Shown here: positions 8,340 through 17,262 of the stretch, one piece after another
Numbering within the stretch: position 1 is the stretch's first letter
How the letters are laid out: the number at the start of each line of letters is the position of its first letter
DNA from: Solobacterium sp.
GTDB lineage: Bacteria; Bacillota_I; Bacilli_A; Erysipelotrichales; Erysipelotrichaceae
DNA: 50,257 nucleotides
Direction: 5' to 3'
Assembly: GCA_017469355.1 (NCBI GenBank)
Contig: JAFUGM010000066.1
Location: 1-50,257 of the forward strand
Position numbers and translations under genes: made by a program
Notes under the pieces: model-generated
What the model saw: only the letters and a program-made list of their open reading frames with translations
Databases searched by the model: none
Told to the model about the DNA's origin: nothing

Positions 8340-9140
8340 ATGAACAACTTCATTGCAGAACTACAGGCTTTATGCGTAAACGCCGGCGGTAAGATCGTTC
8401 TTGCGATTCTTGCCTATCTAATCGGGAAAGTCATCATTGGAAAAATCGTTTCTCTTGTGGAGAATGTGAAGTCGGTGAAAACGCTTGATCCGACCGTTCA
8501 TTCCTTCCTGACCAGCTTCGTAAGAATTGGATTGTATATCATTCTTGTTATTTCCATCATTTCCATTCTTGGTGTTCCGATGTCCAGTGTCATTGCGGTG
8601 CTTGCGTCCGCTGGTGTCGCAGTAGGCTTAGCTCTGCAGGGAGCGCTGGGAAACCTGGCGGGTGGAATCATGTTGATGATCTTCCGTCCGTTCAATGTTG
8701 GTGACTTTGTGTCCGCGTCGGGTGCCCAGGGTGTTGTAAAGGAAATCACATTGTTCTATACCGTCTTAACTACACCGGATGAAAAAAGAGTAACCGTTCC
8801 TAATGGCGCTCTCATGAATGGAAACATTGAAAATTTCTCCAGTGAGCCAAACCGCAGAGTTGATCTCGTATTTACCTGTGACCGTGGAGAAGACTTCCAG
8901 AATGTGCAGAACATCATTCTTGATGTTCTGGAAAAGAATGAGAAAGTTCTCAAGGATCCCAAACCATTTGTTTCCCTTCAGGGTGCGACAAACGAAGCGC
9001 TCGAATTTGCGGTACGTCCGTATTGCGCAAGTGCAGACTACTGGGATGCTTATTTCTCAGTCATTCAGGACGTATCAGCAGCCCTTGGCGCAGCAGGGAT
9101 CAAATCCCCGAAGCTTCGCGTACTTCAGGAAACCAAATAG
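8340..9140 (+). CDS. mscS: MscS-family small-conductance mechanosensitive channel
   Basis: 266 residues. Three transmembrane helices (about 15-35, 58-80, 85-115). The third carries the Ala/Gly-rich pore pattern SAGVAVGLALQGALGNLAGG that lines the MscS gate, followed by RPFNVGDFV and the beta domain with VTVPNGALMNGNIENFS. The cytoplasmic C-terminal domain completes the vestibule. The channel opens under membrane tension and releases solutes during hypo-osmotic shock. AACGGAGGTGA is positioned well before the ATG. It is separated from manA by 67 bases and is followed by a terminator, so it may end the sugar-phosphate transcript or be independent. Confidence 0.95.
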   Translation: MNNFIAELQALCVNAGGKIVLAILAYLIGKVIIGKIVSLVENVKSVKTLDPTVHSFLTSFVRIGLYIILVISIISILGVPMSSVIAVLASAGVAVGLALQGALGNLAGGIMLMIFRPFNVGDFVSASGAQGVVKEITLFYTVLTTPDEKRVTVPNGALMNGNIENFSSEPNRRVDLVFTCDRGEDFQNVQNIILDVLEKNEKVLKDPKPFVSLQGATNEALEFAVRPYCASADYWDAYFSVIQDVSAALGAAGIKSPKLRVLQETK

Positions 9141-9146
9141 TCGCAC

Positions 9147-9162
9147 ACAGGAGTTCTCCTGT
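9147..9162. repeat. Short perfect inverted repeat after mscS
   Basis: ACAGGAG-TT-CTCCTGT, seven-base arms separated by two bases, six bases beyond the mscS stop codon. No T run follows, so it is not a terminator by itself; it may protect the 3' end or be a protein site. Confidence 0.5.
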
Positions 9163-9183
9163 ACCACGTTCAATCTTCAAACT

Positions 9184-9208
9184 TACCCAGAGGAATCTGG
9201 GTATTTTT
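9184..9208 (+). terminator. Intrinsic terminator after mscS
   Basis: Stem TACCCAGA / TCTGGGTA with a GGAA tetraloop, followed by TTTTT (9204-9208). A second outer pairing TCAAACT (9177-9183) / AGTTTGA (9211-9217) encloses it. It isolates the mscS unit from the tmk cluster. Confidence 0.88.
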
Positions 9209-9352
9209 AAAGTTTGAGAACCTGAAACAGAACCAGCGAAGAAAGACGGATATCGATCGTGTACCCGTTCTTTTCTGGAGATTGATATACAAGGCTCCTT
9301 CGTATGGCAGGCATGTCCGGGCTTGTAATCATGAGTTGGTGCTGGAGGCTCA

Positions 9353-9361
9353 TGGTATAAT
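9353..9361 (+). promoter_or_regulatory. Extended -10 promoter immediately before tmk
   Basis: TGGTATAAT, an extended -10 element (TGN plus a perfect TATAAT), with its last T six bases before the tmk ATG. Initiation at the usual distance would fall on the A of the start codon. There is no convincing -35 element, as expected for extended -10 promoters, and no ribosome binding site between it and the gene. Confidence 0.65.
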
Positions 9362-9367
9362 CGCGGT

Positions 9368-10000
9368 ATGACCAGAGGAAAATTCATTACATTTGAAGGG
9401 CCGGATGGAAGTGGTAAGACCACCGTTTCGAGCGCAGTCTGCGAAAGATTAACTGAACTGGGTTATTCCGTACGTTATAGCCGGGAACCTGGAGGATCGA
9501 ATATTGCGGAGCGCATCCGGGATATTATTCTTGACCCGGATCATACAGATATGGATCCACGGTGTGAGGCATTATTATATGCCGCAAGCCGCCGCCAACA
9601 TCTTACCGATATCATTCTCCCCAGCCTTGAACAGGGAACGCATGTGATCTGCGATCGATTCGTAGACAGTTCTGTTGCCTATCAGGGGTTTGGCCGTCAT
9701 ATCGGAGCGGAACCGATTCGTGAAATCAACGCATTTGCGACGGACGGAATTCTGCCGGATAAAACCATATTTCTTGATGTGCCGGCAGAGATTGGCTTAG
9801 AGCGGATTAATGCGGGCAGAAGAGAAAAAGATCGTCTTGATCAGGAAGGAATCGCATTCCATCAGGCGGTTTATGACGGATATCGTCATGTGGTGGAAAC
9901 TGGAGGAGATCGTATTGTAGTCATAGATGCGTCAAAGCCGGTAGACGAGGTCATTGAAAACGCGCTTTCCGCTGTACGGGAGATTCTGGATGGCGAGTAA
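9368..10000 (+). CDS. tmk: Thymidylate kinase
   Basis: 210 residues, normal length. It phosphorylates dTMP to dTDP with ATP. The P-loop GPDGSGKTT is at residues 11-19, the DRF motif follows ICDRFVDSS, and the lid region EKDRLDQEG is present. First gene of a compact cluster tmk-holB-ricT-rsmI found in many Bacillota. The start has no Shine-Dalgarno sequence at the right distance (a GGAGG lies about 20 bases upstream), while a perfect extended -10 box lies six bases upstream, so the message is probably leaderless. The 3' end overlaps holB by 11 bases. Confidence 0.96.
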   Translation: MTRGKFITFEGPDGSGKTTVSSAVCERLTELGYSVRYSREPGGSNIAERIRDIILDPDHTDMDPRCEALLYAASRRQHLTDIILPSLEQGTHVICDRFVDSSVAYQGFGRHIGAEPIREINAFATDGILPDKTIFLDVPAEIGLERINAGRREKDRLDQEGIAFHQAVYDGYRHVVETGGDRIVVIDASKPVDEVIENALSAVREILDGE

Positions 10001-11129
10001 GCAGAAACTCAGTGCGAAAGAAAAAGAAGCGCTGAAACAGGAACAGGAACGGATCGAATTTGAAGCAGAAGAATTGAAGAAACGGGAACGCTTACTGCAT
10101 CTGTTTGAAGATATTCCTGCCGCAGGAATGCTGGAGGAATCGCTCCGCTCTGGTAAACCGTTTCATGCGTACCTTTTATATGGGCCAGGCGACTCCCTGA
10201 AAGATGAGGCGGCCCTATTGTATGGGACAAGCCTGCTTGCGGGGTGTGATCATCTCAGCGCAGGAGAAGAATCGGACACCCTTGTTCATGAAACGATCGC
10301 CCAGGCATATGCGGGAGAACACAGTGATTTCATTCTTCTGAACGGAAACCGCAAGGAAGCGATCAAGAAGGATGAAGTGGATGATATCCAGCGACGGTTT
10401 TCCAGAACTGCATCTTCCATCACTGGAAGGAAGGTATATGTAATTCTTCATGCGGAGAATTCCAGTCTCAGCGCAATGAACAGTATGCTCAAATTTCTGG
10501 AGGAACCGGCAGAAGAGGTATATGCGATATTGACAGCAGATAACCTGGAACGGATTCTTCCAACGATTCGCTCCCGTTGTATTACCATTCCATTTCATTC
10601 CCTGAAGCGGGAAACCATTCGTTCCTTCTGTCGGGAAGAAGGGCTGGATGAAGAGGATGTATATCTGATCTCCTCTGCGTCCGTGAAACCGCAGGAAGTG
10701 GGGCGTGTGGCGGCTGGAAGAAGCTATCAGACTGCCCGACGCATGTTAAAACAGTATCTGAATGTCGATGAAAGAAGTGATCTTCTATTTGTCGATTATG
10801 AATATCGCTATCGTTCCAAAGCGGGGAATGATGAGGGAGAAGGGATTCGCTATAAAGACGCCAGAGATGAGAATCTGGATACGCTTTCCCTGTTTTTTAC
10901 CTTTCTTGTTCAGTATTATCACGATGTATTGAAAAATGACGGAGAAGGCCCGTCATGGTATCATGAAGCTGTCGTCGCGGAACGAAACCGGGATGATTTT
11001 GTGCGTACCTGCTCGCAGAGTATGAAGATTGCGGCAGAAGCGCGTGACCGTGTAAACAGAAACAATGATCTGAGTCTGCTTCTGGCTCAGACGATTGTTC
11101 AGCTGGAGGATATAAACAAATGCCTGTAG
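9990..11129 (+). CDS. holB: DNA polymerase III delta' subunit
   Basis: 379 residues. Delta' is a structural subunit of the clamp loader that places the beta sliding clamp on DNA. The conserved HAYLLYGP block, the sensor region around NSMLKFLEEPAEEVYAIL and TIRSRCITIPF identify it. The Walker A site is degenerate (GPGDSLKD), as in delta' generally. Two oddities: the first 45 residues are an extra highly charged, probably coiled-coil segment, and the four zinc-binding cysteines usual after the P-loop are missing (only one Cys, in LAGCDH). The start at 9990 is preferred to 9954 because it gives the short overlap with tmk and a plausible GGAG upstream. It overlaps ricT by ten bases. Confidence 0.9.
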   Translation: MASKQKLSAKEKEALKQEQERIEFEAEELKKRERLLHLFEDIPAAGMLEESLRSGKPFHAYLLYGPGDSLKDEAALLYGTSLLAGCDHLSAGEESDTLVHETIAQAYAGEHSDFILLNGNRKEAIKKDEVDDIQRRFSRTASSITGRKVYVILHAENSSLSAMNSMLKFLEEPAEEVYAILTADNLERILPTIRSRCITIPFHSLKRETIRSFCREEGLDEEDVYLISSASVKPQEVGRVAAGRSYQTARRMLKQYLNVDERSDLLFVDYEYRYRSKAGNDEGEGIRYKDARDENLDTLSLFFTFLVQYYHDVLKNDGEGPSWYHEAVVAERNRDDFVRTCSQSMKIAAEARDRVNRNNDLSLLLAQTIVQLEDINKCL

Positions 11130-12373
11130 AAAAAATGATGACCCGGACCATCGAGGCTCATTATGACTATGTTGTATCGATCCGCTTTCAGAACAGCGGT
11201 CGTTCCTATACGTTCGGAACGAGTCTTGCGAATCTGAAAACCGGAGACAAGGTAGTCGTCGAGACCAGTCAGGGAATTGAACTTGGAGTATGTCAGTCAG
11301 GAAGTACTCCCTCGGATATTTATCCGGTCCCAAAATCACCATTGATGCCGGTGTTGCGAAAAGCAGACCAGGAAGATCTTGCGGATTATGCGGAAAACCT
11401 TGAGTATGCTAAAGACGCCTTTGCGGTCTGTGAAGAGGAAATCCAGGCCCTTGGTCTTGGCATGCGGTTGTTATCCGCAGAATATATGCTGGATCGCTCC
11501 AAGATTCTCTTTGTTTATCAGGCAGATCAGCGGGTGGACTTCCGTGAGCTGCTGAAGATTCTTGGCTCCCGCCTCCATTGTCGGATTGAACTTCGTCAGA
11601 TTGGTGAACGTGATAAAGCAAAGATGGTCGGCGGAATCGGCCTTTGTGGTATGGAATGCTGTTGTGCCAGATTCAAGACCAGAATGGATGTCATTTCCAT
11701 TAATATGGCGAAGAACCAGCTGCTTGCGCTGAATACCGAAAAGCTTTCCGGTATGTGCGGAAAGTTGATGTGCTGTCTGAAGTATGAAGATGCCAATTAT
11801 AAGGAACTGACCGCAGGCCTGCCCAAGATGGGTGCACATGTGGAGTACGAAGGAACGATGTACCGGGTTACTTCCATGAATGTCATGACCAATGAAGCTC
11901 GTCTTGAAAACAGTGAAAGCTATGAGGTCATTTCCATTGATGATCTTCGGGAGAAGACGGTGGTCCGCAAGGGTGTTGCTGTTGGACGAAAGACGCCCCA
12001 GCGCGGCGCAAAGCAGACGCATATCGCGCCAGGAGTTCGCAATGTTCATGAGGAACGCGGTTCCTTCAGTGCCAGTGAAAGCGAAAAGAGCCGTGGGATT
12101 TCAGCGGAGTCCAAAGATACGTCCCATCAGAACAATGCGGATCTCAAGCTTCGCAACGAACATCGCTCCCGTCCAAACACGCAGAAGAAGGAAGCGCAGG
12201 CTCGTCCCAATAACCGTAAAGAGAACGGAAATCGCCGTTCTTCCAACAATAACAACAACCGTCGTCGTGAAACACCACGCCGTACTGCGGATACCAATAA
12301 TCCGAATGTGACGGTGCGTAGTTTCAAATCTTCCAAAACCAGAGCGGAAGAGGCAGCGAAGGGAGCACAGTAA
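11120..12373 (+). CDS. ricT: RicT/YaaT-type PSP1-domain protein with long basic tail
   Basis: 417 residues. Residues 1-270 form the PSP1 domain with the Cys-rich iron-sulfur-ligand region GGIGLCGMECCCARFK and KLSGMCGKLMCCLKYE. In Bacillus RicT works with RicA and RicF (the Y-complex), which promotes RNase Y-dependent mRNA maturation and affects sporulation and competence. The context tmk-holB-ricT is conserved. Unusual here: about 130 residues after position 285 form a low-complexity tail rich in Arg, Asn, Ser and Lys (with a NNNNNRRRE stretch), likely disordered and RNA-binding; Bacillus RicT is only about 275 residues. GGAGG precedes the start. It overlaps rsmI by one base (TAATG). Confidence 0.93.
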   Translation: MPVEKMMTRTIEAHYDYVVSIRFQNSGRSYTFGTSLANLKTGDKVVVETSQGIELGVCQSGSTPSDIYPVPKSPLMPVLRKADQEDLADYAENLEYAKDAFAVCEEEIQALGLGMRLLSAEYMLDRSKILFVYQADQRVDFRELLKILGSRLHCRIELRQIGERDKAKMVGGIGLCGMECCCARFKTRMDVISINMAKNQLLALNTEKLSGMCGKLMCCLKYEDANYKELTAGLPKMGAHVEYEGTMYRVTSMNVMTNEARLENSESYEVISIDDLREKTVVRKGVAVGRKTPQRGAKQTHIAPGVRNVHEERGSFSASESEKSRGISAESKDTSHQNNADLKLRNEHRSRPNTQKKEAQARPNNRKENGNRRSSNNNNNRRRETPRRTADTNNPNVTVRSFKSSKTRAEEAAKGAQ

Positions 12374-13227
12374 TGCTTCGGCAGAAAAGCTTTGAAAATG
12401 AGAAGCCGACGCTGTTTCTGGTTCCGACCCCGATCGGAAATCTTTCGGAAATGACACCCAGAGCCATTGAGGTTCTCAACAGTGTGGATGTTATCGCCTG
12501 TGAGGATACTCGTACCAGTGGTCAGCTTCTGAAACATTTTGATATTCATAAACGGCTGATTTCCTACCAGAACTTCAATGAAGAAAGCAGTACCAGAGGT
12601 ATTCTGAATCTGCTGGGGCAGGGACAGAATGTCGCTTTGATTTCGGACGCTGGATATCCCTTGATTAATGATCCGGGACAGAAAGTGGTAAGTGAGGCGG
12701 CGGCTCAGGGATTTAATGTCGTGCCGCTGTCTGGCAGCTCAGCGGTATTGAACGCATTAGTTGCCAGCGGGCTCATCGCTCAGCCATTCCTGTTTGTGGG
12801 ATTTCTTCCTTCCTCGGAAAATGAGCGAAACAAGAAACTCCGGGAATACCGCAGTTATCCAATGACGCTGATTTTCTATGAAGCACCTCACCGAATTCAG
12901 AAGTTCATGAATTCTGCGCTTGGAATTCTCGGCGACAGGCGTTGTGTCATCGCCCGGGAGCTGACCAAGATTCATGAAGAGTTCCTCCGGGGAACCGTGA
13001 AGGAGCTGGCGGAAAACTGTGAAGGGCTGAAGGGCGAAATGGTAATCCTCATTGAAGGGAATAAAGAAGACTTCCATAAGGATGTGGACTATGGCGTATT
13101 GATGACCATGGTGAATGAACAGGTGGCTCAGGGTCTTTCGAAATCCGAAGCGATACGGAAGGTGGCAGGCGAAACGGGAATTCCCCGCAACCGTCTCTAT
13201 GATCTTGTCCACAATAAAGAAAACTGA
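12373..13227 (+). CDS. rsmI: 16S rRNA (cytidine1402-2'-O)-methyltransferase
   Basis: 284 residues, standard length. A SAM-dependent tetrapyrrole-methylase-fold enzyme that methylates the ribose of C1402 in the decoding centre of 16S rRNA. Motifs: LVPTPIGNLSEMTPRA at the N-terminus, CEDTRTSGQLL, LISDAGYPLINDPG, the PLSGSSAVLNALVASGL segment and FYEAPHRI. Translation is coupled to ricT through the TAATG overlap. In many relatives yabA and a trmN6-like methyltransferase lie between ricT and rsmI; neither is present here. Followed after 18 bases by prsW. Confidence 0.95.
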   Translation: MLRQKSFENEKPTLFLVPTPIGNLSEMTPRAIEVLNSVDVIACEDTRTSGQLLKHFDIHKRLISYQNFNEESSTRGILNLLGQGQNVALISDAGYPLINDPGQKVVSEAAAQGFNVVPLSGSSAVLNALVASGLIAQPFLFVGFLPSSENERNKKLREYRSYPMTLIFYEAPHRIQKFMNSALGILGDRRCVIARELTKIHEEFLRGTVKELAENCEGLKGEMVILIEGNKEDFHKDVDYGVLMTMVNEQVAQGLSKSEAIRKVAGETGIPRNRLYDLVHNKEN

Positions 13228-13245
13228 TCCTGAAAGGAGAACGAT

Positions 13246-13938
13246 ATGATAACCGCAATCTATGTCGCCGCGGCGATCCTTCCAGCCATCTTTCTGATGT
13301 ATTACATCTATCAGAATGACACGATCGAAAAAGAACCGATGAGCCTTCTTCTGAGGCTGGTGTTGAGCGGCGTGTATGCCGCAGGATTAGCACTGGTGCT
13401 GGAACTGATTGGCGATCGTGTTCTTGGAAACATAAGTTTTGAAAGTGAGCTTCAGATTGCGGTGGCAGAAGCGATCATGATCGCCATTTCCGAAGAAGGC
13501 GCAAAACTGCTGTTTCTCTACCGCAGAACCTGGAAGAACCCGAATTTCAACTTCCGTTATGATGGAATTGTTTATGCGGTGTTCGTATCTCTGGGATTTG
13601 CGGCACTCGAAAACATTGAATATGTATTCCAGTTTGGATTATCCATCGCCGTCAGCCGTGCATTATTGGCAGTGCCGGCACATATGGCGTTTGGTGTATT
13701 TATGGGTGCTTATTACGGCCGCGCGAAAGTGTATGACGTGTATGGGAAAACCAGTGCCTCTACACTTAGCCTGATTCTGGGCTTTCTGGCCGCAGTCTTC
13801 CTGCATGCCTTCTACGATGCCTGCGCACTGCTCTCATCTGATCGGGCAATGCTGGTATTTATCGCCTTTGTTGTCGTGATGTATGTGGTGGTAATAAACA
13901 AAGTTCGAAGGGAGTCACAGACGGATCACGAGATCTGA
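13246..13938 (+). CDS. PrsW-family glutamic-type intramembrane protease
   Basis: 230 residues with about seven transmembrane segments. The three PrsW motifs are present: SEEGAK (Glu83, Glu84, Lys87), the GFAALENIEYV motif, and HAFYD near the C-terminus, preceded by PAHMAFGVFMGAYYG. PrsW in Bacillus performs site-1 cleavage of the anti-sigma factor RsiW; members in other bacteria have unknown substrates, and none is evident nearby. The N-terminal YYIYQNDTIEKEP element is also typical. AAAGGAG precedes the ATG. It is the last gene of the cluster; a new promoter for the leucine operon begins directly after it. Confidence 0.9.
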   Translation: MITAIYVAAAILPAIFLMYYIYQNDTIEKEPMSLLLRLVLSGVYAAGLALVLELIGDRVLGNISFESELQIAVAEAIMIAISEEGAKLLFLYRRTWKNPNFNFRYDGIVYAVFVSLGFAALENIEYVFQFGLSIAVSRALLAVPAHMAFGVFMGAYYGRAKVYDVYGKTSASTLSLILGFLAAVFLHAFYDACALLSSDRAMLVFIAFVVVMYVVVINKVRRESQTDHEI

Positions 13939-13947
13939 AAATGATTC

Positions 13948-13976
13948 TTGACGATCAGAGCAGTTCAAGGTAGGAT
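13948..13976 (+). promoter_or_regulatory. Promoter of the leuA T-box operon
   Basis: TTGACG (13948-13953), 17-base spacer, TAGGAT (13971-13976). Both boxes match five of six consensus bases. Predicted transcription start near 13983, directly before the T-box leader. Confidence 0.75.
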
Positions 13977-13982
13977 TTACAC

Positions 13983-14275
13983 AATAACAAATGCGTTGAC
14001 GGGGAAAAATACGACCGCAGGAGTTACAGAGAGCTGTCATTCGGTGTAAGACAGCACCTTGTGATCGGAATACCTGGCCCCCAAGCAGCGAAGCTGAACA
14101 GGAATTAGTAAGCTGAGCCGGATTGACCTACGTTAACAGGTACGCGATTCGCATTACGCTGATCGTCTGAGTGGCCTTAACAGGCAACGAGAGTGGTACC
14201 GCGGTACGCTGATGATTACACAGCTTCCGTCTCTCAGATTGATATCTCTGGGAGATGGAAGCTTTTGTTTTAATC
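13983..14275 (+). promoter_or_regulatory. T-box leader, probably tRNA-Leu specific, upstream of leuA
   Basis: A T-box riboswitch of about 290 nucleotides. The invariant T-box AGAGTGGTACCGCGG lies at 14190-14204. Stem I is recognisable from GGGG (14001-14004) pairing with CCCC near 14078-14082, and contains the AGAGAGCTGTC...GGTG...GACAG hairpin common to these leaders. The specifier region reads GGAATACCTGG; CTG (14074-14076), a Leu codon followed by a purine, is the likeliest specifier, in line with the downstream leucine genes, but the register is not certain. A terminator (14222-14275) follows; uncharged tRNA-Leu would stabilise the antiterminator and switch the operon on. This leader explains the gene-free stretch 13939-14307. 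Confidence 0.9.
14222..14275 (+). terminator. Regulated terminator of the leuA T-box
   Basis: Long hairpin whose outer stem is AGCTTCC / GGAAGCT, with a second helix of CTCTCAGA against TCTGGGAG, ending in TTTTGTTTT. It is the alternative to the T-box antiterminator. Confidence 0.85.
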
Positions 14276-14307
14276 CCAGAGGAGAAAGAAAAGGAGTATG
14301 TAGTAGT

Positions 14308-15984
14308 ATGATGGACGCTTCAAAGTATTCTCCGGGTTACTATCCCGCCCCCGCCGGTTATGACACATGGGTAAAGAAAGACCACATTGAAAAAGCACCC
14401 GCCTGGTGCAGTGTGGATCTTCGTGACGGAAACCAGGCATTGATCATTCCGATGAGTCTGGAAGAAAAACTGGAGTTCTATCAGATGCTTGTGGATATCG
14501 GATTCAAGGAAATCGAAGTCGGATTCCCTGCCGCAAGTGAAACGGAATATGAGTTTCTGCGTACATTGATCGACAAGAATATGATTCCCGAAGATGTGAC
14601 GGTACAGGTGCTCACCCAATGCCGCGACCACATCATCCGCAAGACCTTTGAAGCGGTAAAGGGTGCTCCTTCCGCTGTCATTCATTTCTATAATTCCACC
14701 AGTGTTGCGCAGCGTGAACAGGTGTTCAAAAAAAGCAAGGAAGAAATCAAGCAGATTGCGGTCGATGGCGCAAAGCTCGTCAAGCAGCTCTCCGAGGAAT
14801 ATGAAGGAAACTTCCGCTTTGAATACTCTCCGGAAAGCTTCACCGGTACAGAACCGGAATATGCTCTGGAAGTATGCAATGCTGTACTCGATATCATGAA
14901 GCCGACACCGGATAAGCCGATGATCATAAACATCCCTTCCACGGTTCAGATGTCCATGCCGCATGTATATGCGACACAGATTGAATATATGTCGAAGAAT
15001 CTGAAGTATCGTGATTCTGTTATTCTGTCCCTTCATCCGCACAACGACCGGGGAACCGGTGTCGCTGATGCGGAACTTGGCGTTCTGGCTGGCGCAGACC
15101 GGATTGAGTGCTGCTTATTTGGAAATGGCGAGCGGACCGGAAATGTGGACGCGGTAACCCTGGCGATGAATATGTACAGCCATGGGGTAGATCCTGGACT
15201 GGATTTCTCCGATATGCCTTCGATTGCGGAAGTATACGAGCGTGTTACACGCATGCAGGTATATCAGAGAAGCCCGTATGCAGGGGAACTGGTATTCGCT
15301 GCTTTCTCTGGAAGTCATCAGGATGCGATTGCCAAGGGTATGAATTACCGGGCAGACCGGAAAGAACACCGTTGGACTGTTCCGTATATTGTCATTGATC
15401 CGCATGATATCGGACGTACCTATGATGCGGATATCATCCGTATCAACTCCCAGAGCGGAAAGGGCGGAATCGGATTTATTCTCGAACAGAATTACGGTTA
15501 TGTATTACCGCCGAAGATGCGTGAAGAGCTTGGATATGCGGTAAAGGATGTATCGGATGAAGCACATAAAGAACTTAAACCGGATGAAGTATTCCGCGTA
15601 TTTGAAGAAAAGTATCTGAACATCACATCTCCTGCTAATCTTTCCAAAGCACACTTTGTCCAGGAAGAAAATGATCAGATCAGCGCATCCGTGAAGATTT
15701 CACTTCATGGTGAAGAACACCGTATGGTGTCGGAAGGAAACGGCCGTCTCGATGCGATTGCCAATACAATCCGTGACTTTACCGGTTCGCACTTCGTTCT
15801 GGAGACTTACAGCGAACATGCGCTTGACAGTGAGTCTTCCAGCCGTGCCGCATGTTATGTTGGCCTGCGGTGGAGTGATGGAAAGATCAGCTGGGGTGCC
15901 GGTACCGATACCGACATTATTCGAGCGGGCATTAAAGCAATTGTATCAGCGTTCAATAACGGATACGTTCAGGAGGGACATTAA
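14308..15984 (+). CDS. leuA: 2-Isopropylmalate synthase (LeuA type 2)
   Basis: 558 residues. It condenses acetyl-CoA and 2-ketoisovalerate, the committed step of leucine synthesis. The TIM barrel starts with [13 protein letters not shown], with metal-binding HPHNDRGTG and the [10 protein letters not shown] motif; residues after about 430 form the LeuA regulatory dimer domain responsible for leucine feedback. It belongs to the longer 550-residue class with the [15 protein letters not shown] start. AAGGAG (14291-14296) precedes two adjacent ATGs at 14308 and 14311; an earlier ATG at 14298 is out of frame and stops at once (ATG-TAG). Longer in-frame starts would run through the terminator hairpin and are rejected. 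First gene of leuACDB-ilvBN. Confidence 0.96.
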   Translation: MMDASKYSPGYYPAPAGYDTWVKKDHIEKAPAWCSVDLRDGNQALIIPMSLEEKLEFYQMLVDIGFKEIEVGFPAASETEYEFLRTLIDKNMIPEDVTVQVLTQCRDHIIRKTFEAVKGAPSAVIHFYNSTSVAQREQVFKKSKEEIKQIAVDGAKLVKQLSEEYEGNFRFEYSPESFTGTEPEYALEVCNAVLDIMKPTPDKPMIINIPSTVQMSMPHVYATQIEYMSKNLKYRDSVILSLHPHNDRGTGVADAELGVLAGADRIECCLFGNGERTGNVDAVTLAMNMYSHGVDPGLDFSDMPSIAEVYERVTRMQVYQRSPYAGELVFAAFSGSHQDAIAKGMNYRADRKEHRWTVPYIVIDPHDIGRTYDADIIRINSQSGKGGIGFILEQNYGYVLPPKMREELGYAVKDVSDEAHKELKPDEVFRVFEEKYLNITSPANLSKAHFVQEENDQISASVKISLHGEEHRMVSEGNGRLDAIANTIRDFTGSHFVLETYSEHALDSESSSRAACYVGLRWSDGKISWGAGTDTDIIRAGIKAIVSAFNNGYVQEGH

Positions 15985-15989
15985 TTACC

Positions 15990-17261
15990 ATGGGAATGAC
16001 AATGACGCAGAAGATCCTCGCTGCTCATGCGGGACTTGAAGATGTGACAGCCGGACAATTGATTAACGCTAAACTGGATCTCGTTCATGGGAATGACATC
16101 ACTACACCAGTCGCCATCAATGAATTTGAGAAAGCCGGATTTACCGAAGTATTCGATAAAGATAAGGTTTCCATTGTTCTGGACCACTTCGTACCAAACA
16201 AGGACATCAAGAGTGCACAGCAGTCCAAACAGTGTCGTCTCTTTGCGGGGGCGCAGAACGTGACACATTTCTATGATGTCGGAACTATGGGAATTGAACA
16301 TGCATTACTGCCAGAACAGGGTGTTGTAGGCGCGGGAGACTGCGTTATCGGCGCAGACAGTCATACCTGTACCTATGGTGCACTCGGAGCGTTTTCTACC
16401 GGTGTTGGGTCCACCGATATGGCTGCTGGTATGGCAAGCGGATATGCCTGGTTTAAGGTTCCTTCCGCGATTCAGGTGGTGCTTACCGGAAGTCTTCCCG
16501 AACGGGTATCCGGAAAGGATGTCATCCTGCATCTGATTGGAATGATCGGTGTGGATGGTGCGTTATATAAGAGCCTGGAATTTACCGGAGAGGGAGCGCA
16601 TTCGCTTTCGATGGATGATCGCTTCTGTATCTGTAATATGGCAATCGAAGCCGGCGCAAAGAATGGAATCTTCCCGGTGGATGATAAAGCAATTGCCTAT
16701 ATGGAAGGCAGAACAGAGCGTCCGTATACGATTTATGAAGCAGATGAAGACGCGGTCTATGATCAGGTGATTGAAATCAATCTGAGTGAACTGGTTCCGA
16801 CCGTATCTTATCCGCATCTTCCGGAAAACACACATCCTGCCTCCGATGGATCAGAGATTAAAATTGACCAGATTGTGATTGGCAGCTGCACCAATGGACG
16901 CATGGAAGATATGGAAGCAGCGTATGAAATTCTCAATGGAAAGAAGATCGCTCCCTGGGTAAGAGGAATCATTATTCCGGCTACGATGGAAGTCTTCAAG
17001 GAATGTATTAAGAGAGGTTATGCGACTGCCTTCATCGACAGTGGCTGTATCATTTCCACGCCGACCTGCGGTCCGTGCCTTGGCGGATATATGGGAATTC
17101 TGGCAGAAGGGGAACGCTGTGTCTCTACGACAAACCGGAACTTCGTTGGACGTATGGGTCATGTGAAGAGTGAAGTATATCTCGCAAGTCCCGCCACTGC
17201 CGCCGCAAGCGCATTAACCGGATATATTACCGACCCACGCACGGTCAATAAGGAGAACTGA
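15990..17261 (+). CDS. leuC: 3-Isopropylmalate dehydratase large subunit
   Basis: 423 residues, the short homoaconitase-like type. With LeuD it isomerises 2-isopropylmalate to 3-isopropylmalate using a [4Fe-4S] cluster. Cluster and substrate motifs are intact: [18 protein letters not shown], and [23 protein letters not shown] lies 12 bases upstream of the first ATG (15990); a second ATG at 15996 is also possible. It follows leuA by five bases and precedes leuD by one, so the subunits are made together. Confidence 0.96.
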   Translation: MGMTMTQKILAAHAGLEDVTAGQLINAKLDLVHGNDITTPVAINEFEKAGFTEVFDKDKVSIVLDHFVPNKDIKSAQQSKQCRLFAGAQNVTHFYDVGTMGIEHALLPEQGVVGAGDCVIGADSHTCTYGALGAFSTGVGSTDMAAGMASGYAWFKVPSAIQVVLTGSLPERVSGKDVILHLIGMIGVDGALYKSLEFTGEGAHSLSMDDRFCICNMAIEAGAKNGIFPVDDKAIAYMEGRTERPYTIYEADEDAVYDQVIEINLSELVPTVSYPHLPENTHPASDGSEIKIDQIVIGSCTNGRMEDMEAAYEILNGKKIAPWVRGIIIPATMEVFKECIKRGYATAFIDSGCIISTPTCGPCLGGYMGILAEGERCVSTTNRNFVGRMGHVKSEVYLASPATAAASALTGYITDPRTVNKEN

Positions 17262-17262
17262 C

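Noticed and set aside
14298-14306. ATG-TAG-TAG before leuA, as a possible broken start or frameshift
   Set aside because: It is out of frame with leuA and the proper start at 14308 has a usable AAGGAG; nothing suggests a damaged gene.
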